DNA of 64,000 nt from 01-FULL-43-15b sp964472675 (GCA_964472675.1 CAYYLO010000002.1:1-64000); one strand, 5' to 3'. Positions 16,165 to 24,712 are shown, counted from the stretch's first letter. Notes: a model not told the origin generated them from the letters alone. Numbers and translations are program-made.

Positions 16165-17541
16165 ATGTCGGATTTGGGACCGAGAAACTACAAAGGAACG
16201 CGTGATTGGCTAGCATCGGATGCTTCCGTGCGCAATCGCTTGGTCGAAACGCTCAAGTTGGTGTTCGAGCTGTTCGGATACGAACCCCTCGAGACCCCGG
16301 TTGTCGAGTTGCGGAGCACGCTGTTTGGGAAAGGAGGCGACGAGACCAATAACCTTATCTACACCTTCTTGAAAGGGCACGATGAGCTCGGGTTGAGATT
16401 TGACCATACCGTGCCGTTGGCCCGTGTGGTAGCGCAACACGAGAAAGAGCTCGTGTTTCCCTACCGCCGTTACGCTACCGGTCCCGTGTTCCGAGCGGAC
16501 AAGCCGCAGAAGGGACGGTACCGGCAGTTCACCCAGTGCGACTTCGACATGGTAGGGTCTTCAAACCCCTTGGCCGACGCTGAAGTCATTGCTCTCAGCT
16601 ATACTGCTCTGGTCAAGTTAGGTTTTACAACTCAGTTCCGAATCCATGTTTTCGACCGCCACGCGCTAAACGGCATGGCCCACGCGCTAGGAGCTCAAAC
16701 CCAGAAACAGGTGGAAACCATTCTACGGTCCTGGGACAAACTAGCAAAGGTGGGAAGACGAGAGATCGCCGTAGAGGTGGAGGCCGAAGGTCTCGATCCC
16801 GGATGTTTCAACCAGGCAACCGATCAGCTGCTGGAGGTAATGGGCTCCTCTGGGTCTAATGAGGCAGTCGTTGACGCCGTAGAGAGACTTTTTTCCAGCA
16901 GTGAGGATTTAGAGGCAGGACTCAGCGTTTTGCGTCAAATCCTCTCCTACCTGGATAACCTTGGCATACCTTCAGAGCGCGTCCAAATCGATCCGACACT
17001 TGCCCGCGGACTTGCTTACTACACCGGTCCCATTTTCGAGACTGTGGTGGAAGAAGCCGGCGTCGGCTCTATCACAGGCGGGGGTCGCTTCGACACCTTG
17101 ATTGAGCAGTTGGGTGGACCAAGCATCCCCGCGACCGGCAGCTCTTTCGGTCTTGAAAGGATGGTGGAGGTGCTGTATACTCTCGGCATAACCAAACCTG
17201 AGAGAACGCCTGTGCAGGTGTTCGTGGCCAACTTCGATCCCAAAGATCGGACACTGACCAACAACGCCACAGCAATGGCGACGCGCCTGAGGAGCGCTGG
17301 GGTGAAGGTCGAACTCTTTACGGGTAACGGCTCGCTCGGCAAACAACTCCACACCGCGGATCGACGGGGAGTACCTTTCGCCGTGTTTGCCGGCCCGGAT
17401 GAGATCTCCAACGGAGACGTGATCGTCAAAAGTCTTCGGGAAGAGTTCCCAACCGACGGTGTACACAACAAAACGTCCAACCAAAGACAGGTTGCACTAG
17501 GAAGTCTCGTGGCTGAAATACAAGCCTTGTTGCCTTCTTAA
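16165..17541 (+). CDS. hisS: Histidyl-tRNA synthetase, GC-rich copy
   Basis: 458 residues, class II. Motif 2 region GPVFRADKPQKGRYRQFTQC, a histidine-binding block ARGLAYYTGPIFE (the usual form is RGLDYYT, so Asp is replaced by Ala), motif 3 GSSFGLERM and a C-terminal anticodon-binding domain (QVFVANFD ... GKQLHTADRRGVPF). It charges tRNA-His. Shine-Dalgarno AAGGAG. Codon use is far GC-richer than in the second hisS at 18283. A tRNA-His lies 43 nt downstream, suggesting an acquired synthetase-tRNA pair. HisZ is less likely because the anticodon domain is present. Confidence 0.9.
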   Translation: MSDLGPRNYKGTRDWLASDASVRNRLVETLKLVFELFGYEPLETPVVELRSTLFGKGGDETNNLIYTFLKGHDELGLRFDHTVPLARVVAQHEKELVFPYRRYATGPVFRADKPQKGRYRQFTQCDFDMVGSSNPLADAEVIALSYTALVKLGFTTQFRIHVFDRHALNGMAHALGAQTQKQVETILRSWDKLAKVGRREIAVEVEAEGLDPGCFNQATDQLLEVMGSSGSNEAVVDAVERLFSSSEDLEAGLSVLRQILSYLDNLGIPSERVQIDPTLARGLAYYTGPIFETVVEEAGVGSITGGGRFDTLIEQLGGPSIPATGSSFGLERMVEVLYTLGITKPERTPVQVFVANFDPKDRTLTNNATAMATRLRSAGVKVELFTGNGSLGKQLHTADRRGVPFAVFAGPDEISNGDVIVKSLREEFPTDGVHNKTSNQRQVALGSLVAEIQALLPS

Positions 17542-17584
17542 GAAGCAGCCTTCTTTTAGGCGGTTGGACCCCTCGGGGTAAGCA

Positions 17585-17659
17585 GGGGCGCGTAGCTTAG
17601 TTGGCCTAAAGCACTGGACTGTGAACCCAGGATCACGGGTCCGAATCCCGTCGCGCCCC
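17585..17659 (+). tRNA. tRNA-His(GTG), copy 2, atypical
   Basis: Acceptor GGGCGCG/CGCGCCC with an extra 5' G (G-1) and C73; anticodon loop CTGTGAA (GTG). Odd features: the T-loop is TCCGAAT, so position 55 is C instead of the nearly universal T; the anticodon stem ends in an A31-C39 mismatch (CTGGA/CCCAG); the variable loop has only four bases (GATC). The next bases are CCG, so CCA is not encoded. It lies directly behind the GC-rich hisS, before their shared terminator. Confidence 0.88.
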
Positions 17660-17706
17660 CCGCTTTCCCAAACGGGTCTGTTCTAAAACCGCTATCTCAG
17701 GCACTC

Positions 17707-17767
17707 GCCCCAAATGTTGTCGCGCTATATTACAAGCGTACACAAGAAACAACATTTGGGGCTTTTT
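17707..17767 (+). terminator. Terminator of the PRTase-like/hisS/tRNA-His unit
   Basis: A 14-bp perfect stem, GCCCCAAATGTTGT (17707-17720) with ACAACATTTGGGGC (17749-17762), then TTTTT. Confidence 0.92.
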
Positions 17768-17877
17768 CATGCAGCGCTTGATCAACAGAGCATTTGAGTG
17801 GTATGCTTCATCCTAAGAGCAGTTTGTGTAGCTTTGGCTCAAGTAGTCGCACACATTACAACCTGAGGAGGTTTAAA

Positions 17878-18156
17878 GTGACACTGACATTGGGGCCTAC
17901 CGCCACACATCGACATCTCAGTGGTGTTGGTTGCGGCGCGCTGCTTCGACATTATCTGGAAGAGTACGGTCTGGAGGTATCCAGTGTGGCTGTAGCAGCA
18001 GGTGTAGACCCGCTCTGGGCAAATGACCTCGTGGAAGGCAACCTCTCTCCAGAGGAATGCTGTCCCGAAAAGGTAAGTGTGTTTGCCAGGGCTATCGGTT
18101 GGCCAATTGAGTTGTGGCCAATCAAGCCGTGGGAAAATGTGTGTACGTACTGGTAG
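17878..18156 (+). CDS. Small protein, possible Xre-type DNA-binding fold
   Basis: 92 residues from a GTG at 17878, chosen because GAGGAGG lies 7 nt upstream. The middle (LRHYLEEYGLEVSSVAVAAG, then VDPLWANDLVEGNLSPE and VSVFARAIGWP) has the helix spacing of an Xre helix-turn-helix domain. The start is histidine-containing (THRHLSG). The GC-rich style matches the preceding unit, and it has its own terminator. It could regulate the neighbouring hisS unit, but this is inference. Confidence 0.55.
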   Translation: MTLTLGPTATHRHLSGVGCGALLRHYLEEYGLEVSSVAVAAGVDPLWANDLVEGNLSPEECCPEKVSVFARAIGWPIELWPIKPWENVCTYW

Positions 18157-18182
18157 AAGACAGGAGTTCTCTCAAAACCACA

Positions 18183-18234
18183 CCCCGAGTTTTATAGCTT
18201 TCTCAACAAGAGAAACATCAGACTCGGGGGTTTT
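18183..18234 (+). terminator. Rho-independent terminator
   Basis: CCCCGAGT (18183-18190) pairs with ACTCGGGG (18222-18229), with an inner TTTCTC/GAGAAA stem, followed by TTTT. Confidence 0.85.
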
Positions 18235-18282
18235 ACTGCTTACAAACTTCTCTGCTTTTAACTTATATGCTACTATTGCTTA

Positions 18283-19509
18283 ATGGCAGAGATTCAAAAT
18301 CTAAAAGGCTTTAGGGATTTTTTGCCCAGCGATGCGCGAAAAAGACAATATGTAATCGACATTCTGAAAGGTGTGTTTGAATTGTATGGCTTTGAGCCTC
18401 TGGAAACTCCAGCCCTTGAATACGAAGAAATATTAATGGGCAAATACGGCGAAGAAGGCAACAAACTAATGTACCGTTTTACAGATAATGGGGAACGCCG
18501 TGTGGCGCTCCGCTACGATCAGACTGTTCCGCTTGCGCGTGTCGTTGCTCAATATGGCCAAGAGCTTCCCTCCCCGTTTAAACGTTATCAAATCCAGCCT
18601 GTGTGGCGCGCCGAAAATACCCAACGCGGAAGGTACCGCGAGTTTTTGCAGTGCGATATCGATATTACCGGAGTCGATTCAGCTTTGGCGGATGCAGAAG
18701 TGATTGCGTGCACGCTGACCGCCGTTAAAAACTTGGGCTTTGAAACTTTATGCATGAGCATTAACGACCGCACACTTTTTGAGGGTATTGACCCCAAGTA
18801 TTTAATCGTTATCGATAAACTCCCTAAGATCGGAGAAGAAGCCGCCAAAAAAGAATTGGTTGTGCGTGGAATGGCTCAAGAAAAGGTTGATAGTTTTATG
18901 CAAAAAATTCAATCCCTTTCCCCTTCTGGAAACTTGCGTAAGCTTTTTAAGTACTTAAATGATATGGGTTTTGAAGAAAATAAGGATTTTGTTTTTAATC
19001 CCCTGATTGTCCGAGGATTAGATTACTACACAAGTACGATTTTTGAACTGGTTGACCGCGAAAATCCATCTTTGTCTCTTGCAGGTGGTGGAAGATACGA
19101 CAACTTAATCGGAATTTTTGCAGGAGAAACTATCCCCGCAACAGGATTAGCTTTTGGCTTCGACCGGCTTTTGGAAACAATGGGTGAGCGCGGCTTATTC
19201 CCCGAGAGTACCCAAAACGCTACACCCGAAGTGCTAGTCACAATTTTTAATTCTCAGATGGTTGAAGAATCGGTTAAAATCAGCTCACATCTGCGTGAAT
19301 CTGGTATTAATACAGAACTTTATACAGACGAAAATGCAAAAATGGAAAAGCAGTTGAAATACGCTGACAAACGCAGAATTCCTAATGTTGTCATCATCGG
19401 CCCGGAAGAAGCCGCCAACAACACAGTGGTTCTAAAAAACATGCAATCCGGCGAACAAAAAACAGTTGCTATCGACAGACTCTCCGCATCCTCAGCCTTG
19501 AAAGGTTGA
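18283..19509 (+). CDS. hisS: Histidyl-tRNA synthetase, AT-rich copy
   Basis: 408 residues, class II. Motif 2 region PVWRAENTQRGRYREFLQCD, canonical histidine block VRGLDYYTSTIFE, motif 3 GLAFGFDRLLE and a C-terminal anticodon-binding domain (VLVTIFNS ... KQLKYADKRRIPNVVIIG). Codon use fits the rest of the genome, so this is probably the native enzyme. There is no Shine-Dalgarno sequence; an extended -10 (TGC-TACTAT, 18271-18276) ends 6 nt before the ATG, so the mRNA is probably leaderless. It is followed by a hairpin shared with the Y1 transposase gene. Confidence 0.95.
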   Translation: MAEIQNLKGFRDFLPSDARKRQYVIDILKGVFELYGFEPLETPALEYEEILMGKYGEEGNKLMYRFTDNGERRVALRYDQTVPLARVVAQYGQELPSPFKRYQIQPVWRAENTQRGRYREFLQCDIDITGVDSALADAEVIACTLTAVKNLGFETLCMSINDRTLFEGIDPKYLIVIDKLPKIGEEAAKKELVVRGMAQEKVDSFMQKIQSLSPSGNLRKLFKYLNDMGFEENKDFVFNPLIVRGLDYYTSTIFELVDRENPSLSLAGGGRYDNLIGIFAGETIPATGLAFGFDRLLETMGERGLFPESTQNATPEVLVTIFNSQMVEESVKISSHLRESGINTELYTDENAKMEKQLKYADKRRIPNVVIIGPEEAANNTVVLKNMQSGEQKTVAIDRLSASSALKG

Positions 19510-19522
19510 GCCTTTTGAGGCT
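19494..19522. repeat. REP-like hairpin at the hisS 3' end
   Basis: AGCCT, TG, AAAGG, loop TTGAG, CCTTT, TG, AGGCT. It spans the hisS stop codon. The inner 26 nt (19498-19523) recur exactly, in inverted orientation, at 20038-20063 inside the Y1 transposase gene. Y1 enzymes of the IS200/RAYT type recognise such imperfect hairpins. Confidence 0.8.
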
Positions 19523-19556
19523 AGCACCCCCAAACTAGATTATGCTAAAATGACAT

Positions 19557-20240
19557 GTGCCACCAAAGTTTCGGATCAAGGATTATGCTGAAAATAGTTA
19601 CTACCATGTCTATAACCGTGGAGTTGAATAAAGATTAATCTTTATTGATGAGCAAGACTACAGTGTCATGCTGCGATACCTCAAAGAATATCTTACGCTC
19701 AAAAATACAGACACTTTACACAACAGGCTATCTAGTCTAACCATTTCTTATAAAGAACGCGCAGAGGTATTAAAGCTTCTACGATTAAAGAATTACTACG
19801 GAGAAATAACTCTTCTCTCGTATTGCCTCATGCCGAATCATTTTCATTTCTTTCTTAAGCAAAAAAGTTCTGGAGGAATGGATCAATTTATGCAGTCTTT
19901 GTTTACGCGATATACGATGTATTTCAACCTGAGGCACAAACGTACAGGAAAGTTATGCCAAGATATTTATAAAGCCGCCCCAATAGTTACAGAACCACAG
20001 TTTATCTATATATCGAAATACATCCACAGGCAGGCTGTAGCCTCAAAAGGCTCAACCTTTCAAAGCTGGGAGGGGCAACCGAGTTCGTATGAGGAATATT
20101 TGGGACAGAGGAAAACAGAGTGGGTGCATCCAGAAGAAGTTCTAGCGTATTTTCCGAGGGCCAATCCAGCAAAAGATTACAAAAAATTTGTGGAAGAACA
20201 GGACTTGAGACCGGTTGGCAATGTTCTGCTTGAAGAATAG
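19557..20240 (+). pseudogene. Y1 (IS200/RAYT-like) transposase, interrupted
   Basis: Reading from the GTG at 19557 gives VPPKFRIKDYAENSYYHVYN, the usual start of REP-associated Y1 transposases, but codon 25 is TAA (19629-19631), where Lys is expected. The frame then continues for about 203 residues with the HUH motif (MPNHFHFFLK) and the tyrosine region (FTRYTMYFNLRHKRTG). With the stop it should be inactive, unless translation restarts at the ATG at 19668, which would miss the first strand. An extended -10 (TGC-TAAAAT) ends 5 nt before the GTG. Confidence 0.85.
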
Positions 20241-20386
20241 TAATAACCCCTCAACATATAAGGTTTTGAAATGTGTAATTTGCAAAGCGGCAGTAGGCCT
20301 TCTCTTTTTCAGCCTCAAGTGGTAAAATAGTATGTACAACACAGTGCATGCAACATATTAGAGAATTATGTTGTTTTCGCTATTTT

Positions 20387-20704
20387 ATGAAATCAACCAT
20401 TCATCCAAAATATTATCCTGATGCACAAGTCATTTGTGCTTGCGGCAACAAATTTGCTGTCGGCTCAACTGTTCCAGAAATACACGTTGAAATATGTTCA
20501 AATTGCCACCCTTTCTTTACAGGCCAAATGAAATTTGTCGATACCGCGGGACGAGTTGACCGTTTCCGCGCTCGCGTAGAGACAGCAGACAACAAAACAA
20601 GCCGAATTTCCAAAAGAGAACGACGGCATGCAAAGCGTGTTGAAAAAATCCAGGCAGAATTTTCAAAACCTACTTCACTGGAAGAACTGCGCTCGGGCAA
20701 GTAA
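20387..20704 (+). CDS. rpmE: 50S ribosomal protein L31
   Basis: 105 residues. The start MKSTIHPKYYPDAQVICACG is diagnostic. Zinc ligands are CAC and CSNC. The C-terminus is extended by about 35 basic residues (RISKRERRHAKRVEKIQAEF) beyond the usual ~70, probably for rRNA contact. The ATG at 20387 is used because it gives the conserved N-terminus. Confidence 0.93.
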   Translation: MKSTIHPKYYPDAQVICACGNKFAVGSTVPEIHVEICSNCHPFFTGQMKFVDTAGRVDRFRARVETADNKTSRISKRERRHAKRVEKIQAEFSKPTSLEELRSGK

Positions 20705-20804
20705 ATTTTTAATTCTCAATTTTCATTCAATTTAGCAATGACTCAATTTGCAAACGCTCGGATAACAAACGTTTGGAAATTAGAATATTGTAAATTCTTC
20801 TAAC
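20705..20804. repeat. AT-rich repeat block before the release-factor gene
   Basis: Contains AATTCTCAATTTTCATTCAA and ATGACTCAATTTGCAA, related to the block at 5487-5585. It occupies the place where domain 1 of the release factor would be expected. Confidence 0.5.
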
Positions 20805-21509
20805 ATGTTTCCCTCCCAAAACCAAACCGTTTACCTTGAAATCCGTCCGGCAGCTGGCGGCGATGAAGCCACTATCTGGGCAACAGACCTTCTTCGAATG
20901 TACATGCGTTACGCGGCCAAGCGGGGCTGGAAAGTACTGGCCATCGATGATGAAACTGTTAAGGTTTCTGGCGCGGAAGTTTTTGACGCTTTGAAGCATG
21001 AGGCCGGCGCCCACAGAGTCCAAAGAATACCTGAAACAGAAAAGAGAGGAAGAATTCATACCTCAACTGCAACCGTTGCCGTTGTTCCCCAGCTTGTTCA
21101 ATCCCAGGTGCAGGTCAACCCACAAGATATCGAGGTTCAATTTTACAGAGCCGGCGGGCACGGCGGGCAAAACGTTAATAAAGTATCAACTGCCGTCCGA
21201 TTAACACACAAACCTACAAACATTGTCGTCACAGCCCAAACTGAGCGTTTTCAGGAACAGAACCGGCAAATTGCGATGGATTTGCTGCGTGCCAAACTTG
21301 CCCAAAGAGAAGATGAAGCAAGACGCGCCCAGATTCAGGGCTTCCGGCAAGCTGCCGGGACCGGCGACCGCTCGGAAAAGATTCGCACTTATAACTACCC
21401 GCAGGACAGAATTACAGACCACCGGATCGGAAAATCCTGGGGAAACCTGGAAGTAATCGTGGACGGAAATTTAGATAAAATAGTGGAAGCCACGCATGTG
21501 TTGGCGTAA
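20805..21509 (+). CDS. prfA: Peptide chain release factor 1-like, lacking domain 1
   Basis: 234 residues against about 355 for RF1. The N-terminal helical domain is absent and the protein starts directly with EIRPAAGGDEATIWATDLL. The codon-recognition tripeptide is of RF1 type (PET, residues 76-78, for UAA/UAG) and the catalytic GGQ (120-122, in RAGGHGGQNVNKV) is intact. It could release peptides without domain 1, or be a specialised rescue-type factor. Whether a full RF1 exists elsewhere is unknown. An AT-rich repeat lies immediately upstream, suggesting a rearrangement. Confidence 0.85.
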   Translation: MFPSQNQTVYLEIRPAAGGDEATIWATDLLRMYMRYAAKRGWKVLAIDDETVKVSGAEVFDALKHEAGAHRVQRIPETEKRGRIHTSTATVAVVPQLVQSQVQVNPQDIEVQFYRAGGHGGQNVNKVSTAVRLTHKPTNIVVTAQTERFQEQNRQIAMDLLRAKLAQREDEARRAQIQGFRQAAGTGDRSEKIRTYNYPQDRITDHRIGKSWGNLEVIVDGNLDKIVEATHVLA

Positions 21510-21525
21510 GTTGTAGGTCTACCCT

Positions 21526-22692
21526 CTACTGGCTTGACTCTGTCAGGATCGTACTTAACGTTAGTGTTTTGCCGTCGCGCCAGACCTCAATCTCAACCTT
21601 ATCCCCCACTTTGTGCTTGTTGACAATTTGTCCCAAACTCGCCTTCTCGCCTGTAATTCGTTCGCCACCTAATTTAGTAATAATATCTCCTCTTTTTACC
21701 CCTGCATTAGAAGCTGCCGAATTAGATATGACATTTTCAATGTAAGCACCCTCAGGAAAATCGTTTCTTAAGGCAGCTGCGCGAGTAACAGCCTGGTACT
21801 CAACTCCCAAAAATGGGCGCGTGAACTCACCAGTCTGGCGAAATTGGTCAATAGAAGTTTTTACAATATTGATCGGCAAGGCAAAACCTACGCTTTGTGC
21901 ACCCTGGGCTACTGCTACGTTAATTCCTATCACCTGTTCTGAACTGTCAACAAGAGGGCCTCCCGAATTTCCAAAATTGATAGCTGCATCAGTTTGGATG
22001 ACATTGTCAAGCTGCTCTGCGTACCCCTCAAAAGGGTTGCCTGAACCTGCTTCTATGCTTCTTCCAATGCCTGAAACTACTCCTGTAGTTATTGACTGTC
22101 TAAATTGGCCCAAGGTTGTACCAATAGCAGCCACATATTGCCCAACTTGTATTTGGTCTGAATTTCCCAGCGCGACAGAAGGCAACCCTGAGGCTTCAAT
22201 TTTCAACAAAGCTATATCGTTCGCCGGGTCGCGGTAAATTTTTTTGACATCATATTCTTTATTGTCTTTTGTAATAACTTTATACCCCACTCCAGTTGTT
22301 GAAACCACATGCTTGTTTGTTACTATCAATCCTCCGGCATCGACTATAAAGCCTGTTCCTATATCCTGTTGGCCACCCTTTTCCTCAGAAGTAAATCCCG
22401 AGAAAGGGTCGAATTGAACTACATTTCTGGCAGGCTCAACTATTGCTACCGTCACAACAGAAGGAGAAACATTTTTATTGATATTAATCGTAACCGATTC
22501 CTCAGATAATACCTGCTTTGGAAGCAACACCTGGTTTTTGGGTAGTTCCCTAAGTTGAGGGATAAGCTGATTTAGAGGTTTTAAATTACCAAGGCGATCT
22601 GCAATAACACCTCCAAAAAGCATTACACCACCAAGAGTAAGAAGAGCGGTAATTATAAGGTATCTTTGAAGTTTTGGTTTTGGAGTCTCCAT
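21526..22692 (-). CDS. Membrane-anchored HtrA/DegP-type serine protease
   Basis: About 388 residues. N-terminal anchor (YLIITALLTLGGVMLFGGV), then a trypsin-like domain with the triad in TNKHVVS (His), NDIALLKIE (Asp) and INFGNSGGPLVD (Ser), and one C-terminal PDZ domain (GVKRGDIITKLGG). Degrades or refolds damaged exported proteins. Start chosen at the ATG at 22692 (METPKPK). An extended -10 (TGG-TATACT, 22707-22702) lies 9 nt upstream, although the ctpA-like gene is only 20 nt away, so it can be both operonic and separately transcribed. Confidence 0.93.
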   Translation of the reverse strand: METPKPKLQRYLIITALLTLGGVMLFGGVIADRLGNLKPLNQLIPQLRELPKNQVLLPKQVLSEESVTININKNVSPSVVTVAIVEPARNVVQFDPFSGFTSEEKGGQQDIGTGFIVDAGGLIVTNKHVVSTTGVGYKVITKDNKEYDVKKIYRDPANDIALLKIEASGLPSVALGNSDQIQVGQYVAAIGTTLGQFRQSITTGVVSGIGRSIEAGSGNPFEGYAEQLDNVIQTDAAINFGNSGGPLVDSSEQVIGINVAVAQGAQSVGFALPINIVKTSIDQFRQTGEFTRPFLGVEYQAVTRAAALRNDFPEGAYIENVISNSAASNAGVKRGDIITKLGGERITGEKASLGQIVNKHKVGDKVEIEVWRDGKTLTLSTILTESSQ

Positions 22693-22712
22693 AACATCTA
22701 AAGTATACCACG

Positions 22713-23936
22713 TCACTTTAGTAGTTCTACAGCCTTCGCCAATTGTAGATCTTTATCTGCCTCAGGCTTGACTTCTATATCCGGATCAATTCCTTTTTCG
22801 TGAACCCAATTACCGTTTGGCGTTAGCCACTTGGCGGTAGTTATGTGCAACCCTGCGTTCCCTGCAACAGATCTTGCTTCCTGAATTGTACCCTTACCAA
22901 AACTTTTCTCGCCTACCAGCTTTGCTCGATTCTGGTCTTTTAGGGCACCTGCCACAATTTCAGAAGCCGAGGCCGATCCACCGTTTATCAAAACTACCAG
23001 AGGGGTCTGGGGAATCCGAGCCCGCCCTGTAACCATAGATTCTTTTATTACCCCCACTCCATCCTCTTGCTTTACAACAACACCCGAACTTATAAAATCT
23101 GAGGCTACGGAAACCGCCTCCGTAAGGTAGCCTCCCGGATTGTTGCGAAGATCCAATATTATCCCCTTAGGTTTTTTAACAACAATACGGGCAATCGCCT
23201 GATTCCATTCATCCTTCGTGTTTCCACCAAACCTTTTTAATTGCAAGTGGGCCACTTCACTATTGTCTCCTACATATTTTAAAACTACAGACGGGACATC
23301 AATCTTAGTGCGAGTTATACTGGCTTCAATTGCCTTATCGGCGCCTGCTCGGGTTAAAAGTAATGTCACTTTACTTCCCGAAGGGCCTCGAATAGAACTT
23401 ACCGCATCAATAACAGACATGCCGAACGTGCTGGTAATTTTTCCTTTATCGTCTTTAATCCCAATAATATAGTCGCCTGCTTGCACACCAGCTTTTTGCG
23501 CAGGGCTTCCCTCAAGAGGAGAAATAACAGTCAGTTGAGTTCCCCTGTAGCCAATTTCAATTCCAACCCCCTCAAACTGCCCGTCTAAATCTTCCTGGGT
23601 CCTTTTCTGCTCGCTAGGTGGCAAAAAAACTGTATAGGGATCGCCTGCCGATGCTACCATTCCCTTTATAGCGCCCAATACCATTTCCTTTTGATCAAGT
23701 TTGGACTTATCGTAATAATCAGCCTCTAACTTATCCCAAACTTGCCAAAAAAGAGAAAAGTCGATTTTGCTTTTGTCCAAAGGCAGGCTTCTGTCAATCT
23801 TTACTTCATTTGAAGAAAGTTGAATACGCCCGCTTTGAAGAGCTTGATCATGCGCATACCAACCTCCCGAGAAGGCAATAATTAAAACTGATATAAAAAA
23901 CGCAAAGCGTCTTATTTGTGGCAGAGTAAACGTCAT
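22713..23936 (-). CDS. ctpA: S41-family carboxy-terminal processing peptidase
   Basis: 407 residues. N-terminal anchor (FAFFISVLIIAFSGGWYAH), PDZ domain (EGVGIEIGYRGTQLTVISPL), then the S41 core with DLRNNPGGYL and the Ser/Lys dyad in GGSASASEIVAGAL (Ser) and GEKSFGKGTIQ (Lys). Cleaves exported proteins from the C-terminus. Paired with the HtrA-like protease as an envelope quality-control unit. Confidence 0.93.
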   Translation of the reverse strand: MTFTLPQIRRFAFFISVLIIAFSGGWYAHDQALQSGRIQLSSNEVKIDRSLPLDKSKIDFSLFWQVWDKLEADYYDKSKLDQKEMVLGAIKGMVASAGDPYTVFLPPSEQKRTQEDLDGQFEGVGIEIGYRGTQLTVISPLEGSPAQKAGVQAGDYIIGIKDDKGKITSTFGMSVIDAVSSIRGPSGSKVTLLLTRAGADKAIEASITRTKIDVPSVVLKYVGDNSEVAHLQLKRFGGNTKDEWNQAIARIVVKKPKGIILDLRNNPGGYLTEAVSVASDFISSGVVVKQEDGVGVIKESMVTGRARIPQTPLVVLINGGSASASEIVAGALKDQNRAKLVGEKSFGKGTIQEARSVAGNAGLHITTAKWLTPNGNWVHEKGIDPDIEVKPEADKDLQLAKAVELLK

Positions 23937-23939
23937 ATC

Positions 23940-24215
23940 CTATTGAGGCCTAACTGAAAACGGCAAAAGGGATAAATGCCTTGCTCTTTTAACGGAACGT
24001 GCAAAATTCCTTTGGTGTTTTGCGCAAATACCAGTCCGCGAGCGGGACAATATCTTACCACGATCGGAAATAAAGCGTGCTAAGTCTGCCGGTGTTTTGT
24101 AATCAGGAATAGTTTCAGACTGGCAAAAAGAGCAAACCATAACCCTTGGGGCGATACTTTCTCGCCTTGCATCCTTTTTTGACTTCTTATCGTCTTTTTT
24201 GCGTCGTGGTGGCAT
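23940..24215 (-). CDS. rpsR: 30S ribosomal protein S18
   Basis: 91 residues with the S18 core (DYKTPADLARFISDRGKIL, then GICAKHQRNFARSVKRARH). The basic N-terminal extension carries a CxxC (CSFC). It overlaps the ssb stop by one base, in the conserved order rpsF-ssb-rpsR. Confidence 0.95.
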   Translation of the reverse strand: MPPRRKKDDKKSKKDARRESIAPRVMVCSFCQSETIPDYKTPADLARFISDRGKILSRSRTGICAKHQRNFARSVKRARHLSLLPFSVRPQ

Positions 24216-24703
24216 TAGAACGGAATATCCTCTCCTTCAACTTCAGAACTCTTTGCCTCTTTTGCTGTTTCGGTCTTAGACTTGGACTTTGACTTAGATT
24301 GGTTAGCTGTTCCACCAAAATCAGCAGGTAAATCAATGTCTTCAACATGAGAAGCTCGAGCCCCTCCCCCGCCGGATAAGAAAATTACACTTTCTGCGAC
24401 AATCTCGGTCGTGCGCCTTTTCTGGCCATCCTGACCTTCCCACTCTCGGGTTGATAAACGTCCTTCCACATACACCTGAGAACCCTTTTTAAGGTACTCG
24501 GCACAAATCTCTGCAAGCCGCGTCCAGCAAACTATATTATGGAATTCTGCATCCTCCCGCTTTTCTCCTTCTTCAGTTGTCCATTGCCTGTTGGTTGCTA
24601 GCCCAAAAGTACACACAGCTGTTCCGGCAGGGGTATAGCGAAGTTCCGGATCGCGGGTTAAATTTCCAATTAATAAAACTTTGTTTAATGATCTTGATGC
24701 CAT
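24215..24703 (-). CDS. ssb: Single-stranded DNA-binding protein
   Basis: 162 residues. OB-fold start (NKVLLIGNLTRDPELRYTPA), SQVYVEGRLSTREW, a polar linker and the acidic tip EGEDIPF that recruits partner proteins. Middle gene of rpsF-ssb-rpsR. Confidence 0.96.
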   Translation of the reverse strand: MASRSLNKVLLIGNLTRDPELRYTPAGTAVCTFGLATNRQWTTEEGEKREDAEFHNIVCWTRLAEICAEYLKKGSQVYVEGRLSTREWEGQDGQKRRTTEIVAESVIFLSGGGGARASHVEDIDLPADFGGTANQSKSKSKSKTETAKEAKSSEVEGEDIPF

Positions 24704-24712
24704 ACCTTTTAA

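Noticed and set aside
16972..17484. Long minus-strand ORFs within the GC-rich hisS
   Set aside because: Shadows of a GC-rich coding region; hisS is clear on the plus strand.
16165..17541. HisZ (regulatory HisRS paralogue) for the hisG
   Set aside because: The anticodon-binding domain and motif 2 are retained, and this hisG is the long form that does not need HisZ.
19629..19631. Stop-codon reassignment explaining the TAA in the transposase
   Set aside because: Other genes in the window end normally at TAA and an RF1-like gene with the PxT motif is present; a plain nonsense mutation is simpler.
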